A stretch of 34,909 nt of DNA from Oscillospiraceae bacterium (lineage in GTDB: Bacteria; Bacillota; Clostridia; Oscillospirales; CAG-272). Position 1 is the stretch's first letter; every line of letters starts with the position of its first letter. Location of the stretch: positions 1 to 34,909 of the forward strand of contig SVTB01000004.1 of NCBI GenBank assembly GCA_015064015.1, written 5' to 3'. Shown here piece after piece: positions 33,901-34,909 of this stretch. Below the pieces are notes generated by a model. It was not told the DNA's origin, did not search any database, and saw only the letters and a list, made by a program, of their open reading frames with translations. The position numbers and the translations under genes were made by a program.

Positions 33901-34909
33901 AAAGAACACCGCCTTCAACCCTGTAAGCACCACCCTCTTCTGCCGTAATGGAGGATAGGGCGCTTGCTCCGTAGAATACCAAAGCTCCGTTGGCGAGAGG
34001 ATCCAATACTTCGCCGTTAGCGCTGACATAGGTCGTAAGTCTTTGGGGCAGTTGGATGAACTCCAACTTGGATTGATTCTCAAAAGCGCCATAGCCGATG
34101 GTCAAAGGATATGCGTTACCGTCTTTCAGGAAAGTGATTTCGGTGAGCTTACCGACGGAGGCCGCAAAGGCGTATTCGCCGATACCAAGTCGATCACGGA
34201 TTACACCGTACTCCTCGATAGGTTCAAGGTTTCGAACACTTGCGGGCACTGTAAAGCTTTCAAGTCTTGATTTATAGAAGCAGTAAGCGCCGATGGTAGC
34301 AAGTCTCGACTCCGCAGGAACATTCACCTTGAAGCCGATATCACCTGAGCCCGCAAAGCAGTAGTCACCCAACATGGTTACGTTGGGAGAGATATCGACT
34401 CTCGTCAATCTCGTACAGGAGGCAAATACGCTGCCCCGTTCAATGGCGAACATCTCCACTCCGTCGCTCTCGTAGCTTCTGCGGTACGCCGTTCCCACCA
34501 AAAGATCGGGAGAGCTGACCGTTCCCTCAAAAATGACGGTGGTGAGAAGCTGGCAATTTTCAAAGGCCCGCGCACCGATGGATGTAACGCCTGCGGGGAT
34601 AGCCACAGTCGTGATAGGAACCTGATAGGTATTCGCGGAAGCAGCAAAGGCATATGCGCCAATAGTTTCAAGAGATGCAGGAAGAACTACGCTGGTTAAA
34701 CCGCGGCACTCATAGAATGCATAGTTGCCAATGGTTCGAACCGATGCGGGCAGGTTGGCCGCGGTGATTCTCGCGTTCTGATAGAAGGCATAGTCACCAA
34801 TGGTGGTCAACTTAGCGTTCGCCTTTATAAATTCTGCACTCACAAAACGATGGGCTGTCACATAAGAGTAGTCTTCCGTCTTTCCCGAGAAACAATACTC
34901 ACCTATGGA
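30941..34909 (-). CDS. Giant BspA-type LRR_5 surface protein with InlB-like repeat and PPC-like C-terminal domain; 5' end truncated by window edge
   Basis: Dozens of IGDYAFxxCxxLxxIxIPxxV repeats; FEGHVFMGWYDHPECSGEPL; C-terminal YKVTVEAGDTWNIATPSGMGYHKIWIYDENGKVL..FSKAGIYYIGVGY. Frame stays open to 34909 (SIGEYCFSGKTEDYSY-VTAHRF), so the GTG at 34861 is not the true start. Confidence 0.92.
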   Translation of the reverse strand, partial: SIGEYCFSGKTEDYSYVTAHRFVSAEFIKANAKLTTIGDYAFYQNARITAANLPASVRTIGNYAFYECRGLTSVVLPASLETIGAYAFAASANTYQVPITTVAIPAGVTSIGARAFENCQLLTTVIFEGTVSSPDLLVGTAYRRSYESDGVEMFAIERGSVFASCTRLTRVDISPNVTMLGDYCFAGSGDIGFKVNVPAESRLATIGAYCFYKSRLESFTVPASVRNLEPIEEYGVIRDRLGIGEYAFAASVGKLTEITFLKDGNAYPLTIGYGAFENQSKLEFIQLPQRLTTYVSANGEVLDPLANGALVFYGASALSSITAEEGGAYRVEGGVLYTSDMKELVFCPTSYEGKVIVPASITKIHNYAFCGCSQISSVSFAGKSELTAVGAYAFYGCHSFQNMVLPSGVKSLGEGAFENAKGLESLTLPKYLSSFDIAVLDGCTALKKLYVEQGNISFASEDGVLYDFSKTLLILYPHGRTDKEYTVKDGVLSIGQNAFAGSMLETVILPTGLREIGEAAFENCASLTTVVIPMAVEIIGDSAFAGTPELSNITFVKGGTDKLVIGDGAFRNCGISTLDLPARLAIIGANAFRDAKLSLLSFEKANTYQLTEISDYAFAGTQLVAVRFPKGIVSIGNGVFLGAQSLETVTFGEGLETVGAEAFKDSAVIQVEFHATLKNLGASAFYNCTSLEYVTFGSNSQLQEIAEGTFFGCTALKSITIPAPVKEIGGAKNNGAFYNCTALESVDFESDDFCALIDDYAFYGCSSLSEFYIPMSVGTLGDYAFAECTSLSEIAIHRATVKLGEGLFAGCTLLSNVEMDTGADRLPAKMFENCQNLSYMYIPASVAEIGDRCFFGTAIESFDIALENKNFVSVSGIIYTASKTAIVYFPPKLNVQTLVIPKEVVEIKNNNFQYCTTIKEVIFEEGGTTPLSIGKYAFDGCYQIRRVVLPERLVSIGAYAFRECYALTSITIPKNVTEIGQAAFSKCAKLYEVYNQSSIENITKNTYLDYININSFIGAKVNIYTPDEGASVLSREKEFIFTTVNGAKRLIGYEGNDTEIMLPDGVYEIAPYMFYGDASITKVIIPASVTVKGSFIFSECPNLEVIFVKGGEIPESWSDDWNNGKPVFSGYTSEEITYTFVMNGAAPMESVKTADVIKLPTPVFEGHVFMGWYDHPECSGEPLGDVYYSTGKTVLYASFMSEAAYIEQYLRGQSMEYAYEIANGQTYMVDIRAKGAQNYYKVTVEAGDTWNIATPSGMGYHKIWIYDENGKVLFTYYSSTADPSNDINYDYTFSKAGIYYIGVGYKDPNRKSGTFEVTFAQK

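Noticed and set aside
34861-34909. ORF-track start of the giant LRR protein at 34861
   Set aside because: It is an internal GTG; the frame remains open with LRR-like sequence (SIGEYCFSG) to the window edge, so the gene is truncated here.
1-34909. tRNA, rRNA, integrase, transposase or classical defence/CRISPR genes
   Set aside because: None recognised on either strand by reading; a tRNAscan/Rfam/HMM scan would be needed to exclude small RNAs.

Overview
Clostridia-like window (inferred from gene content and codon/RBS style). Nearly all real genes are on the minus strand. From left to right: (1) a hexuronate catabolic block: KDG kinase N-terminus at the edge, KDPG aldolase, SDR-type mannonate oxidoreductase and mannonate dehydratase, plus a decayed AraC-family fragment. 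(2) Three lipoproteins: a metallo-beta-lactamase-fold + LamG-like protein, a PTE-linker protein, and a divergently transcribed GH43 glycosidase. (3) A BMP-type nucleoside ABC transporter operon preceded by xanthine phosphoribosyltransferase. (4) A ~20 kb surface/envelope cluster: a lipoprotein with 8 tandem InlB/Flg_new repeats, an Ig-like lipoprotein with a very large uncharacterised helical region, a BspA-type LRR lipoprotein, a double-VWA membrane protein, a BatA/VWA membrane protein, a two-TM membrane protein with an embedded InlB-like repeat, and a giant BspA-type LRR protein cut by the right window edge. The coupling of a Bat/VWA membrane module to LRR/InlB/Ig-like lipoproteins is the best candidate for an undescribed system. 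Several non-coding structures also stand out: nested covarying palindromes, palindrome-dense intergenic DNA, and a three-hairpin 3' UTR. All family assignments come from reading motifs; no searches were run.
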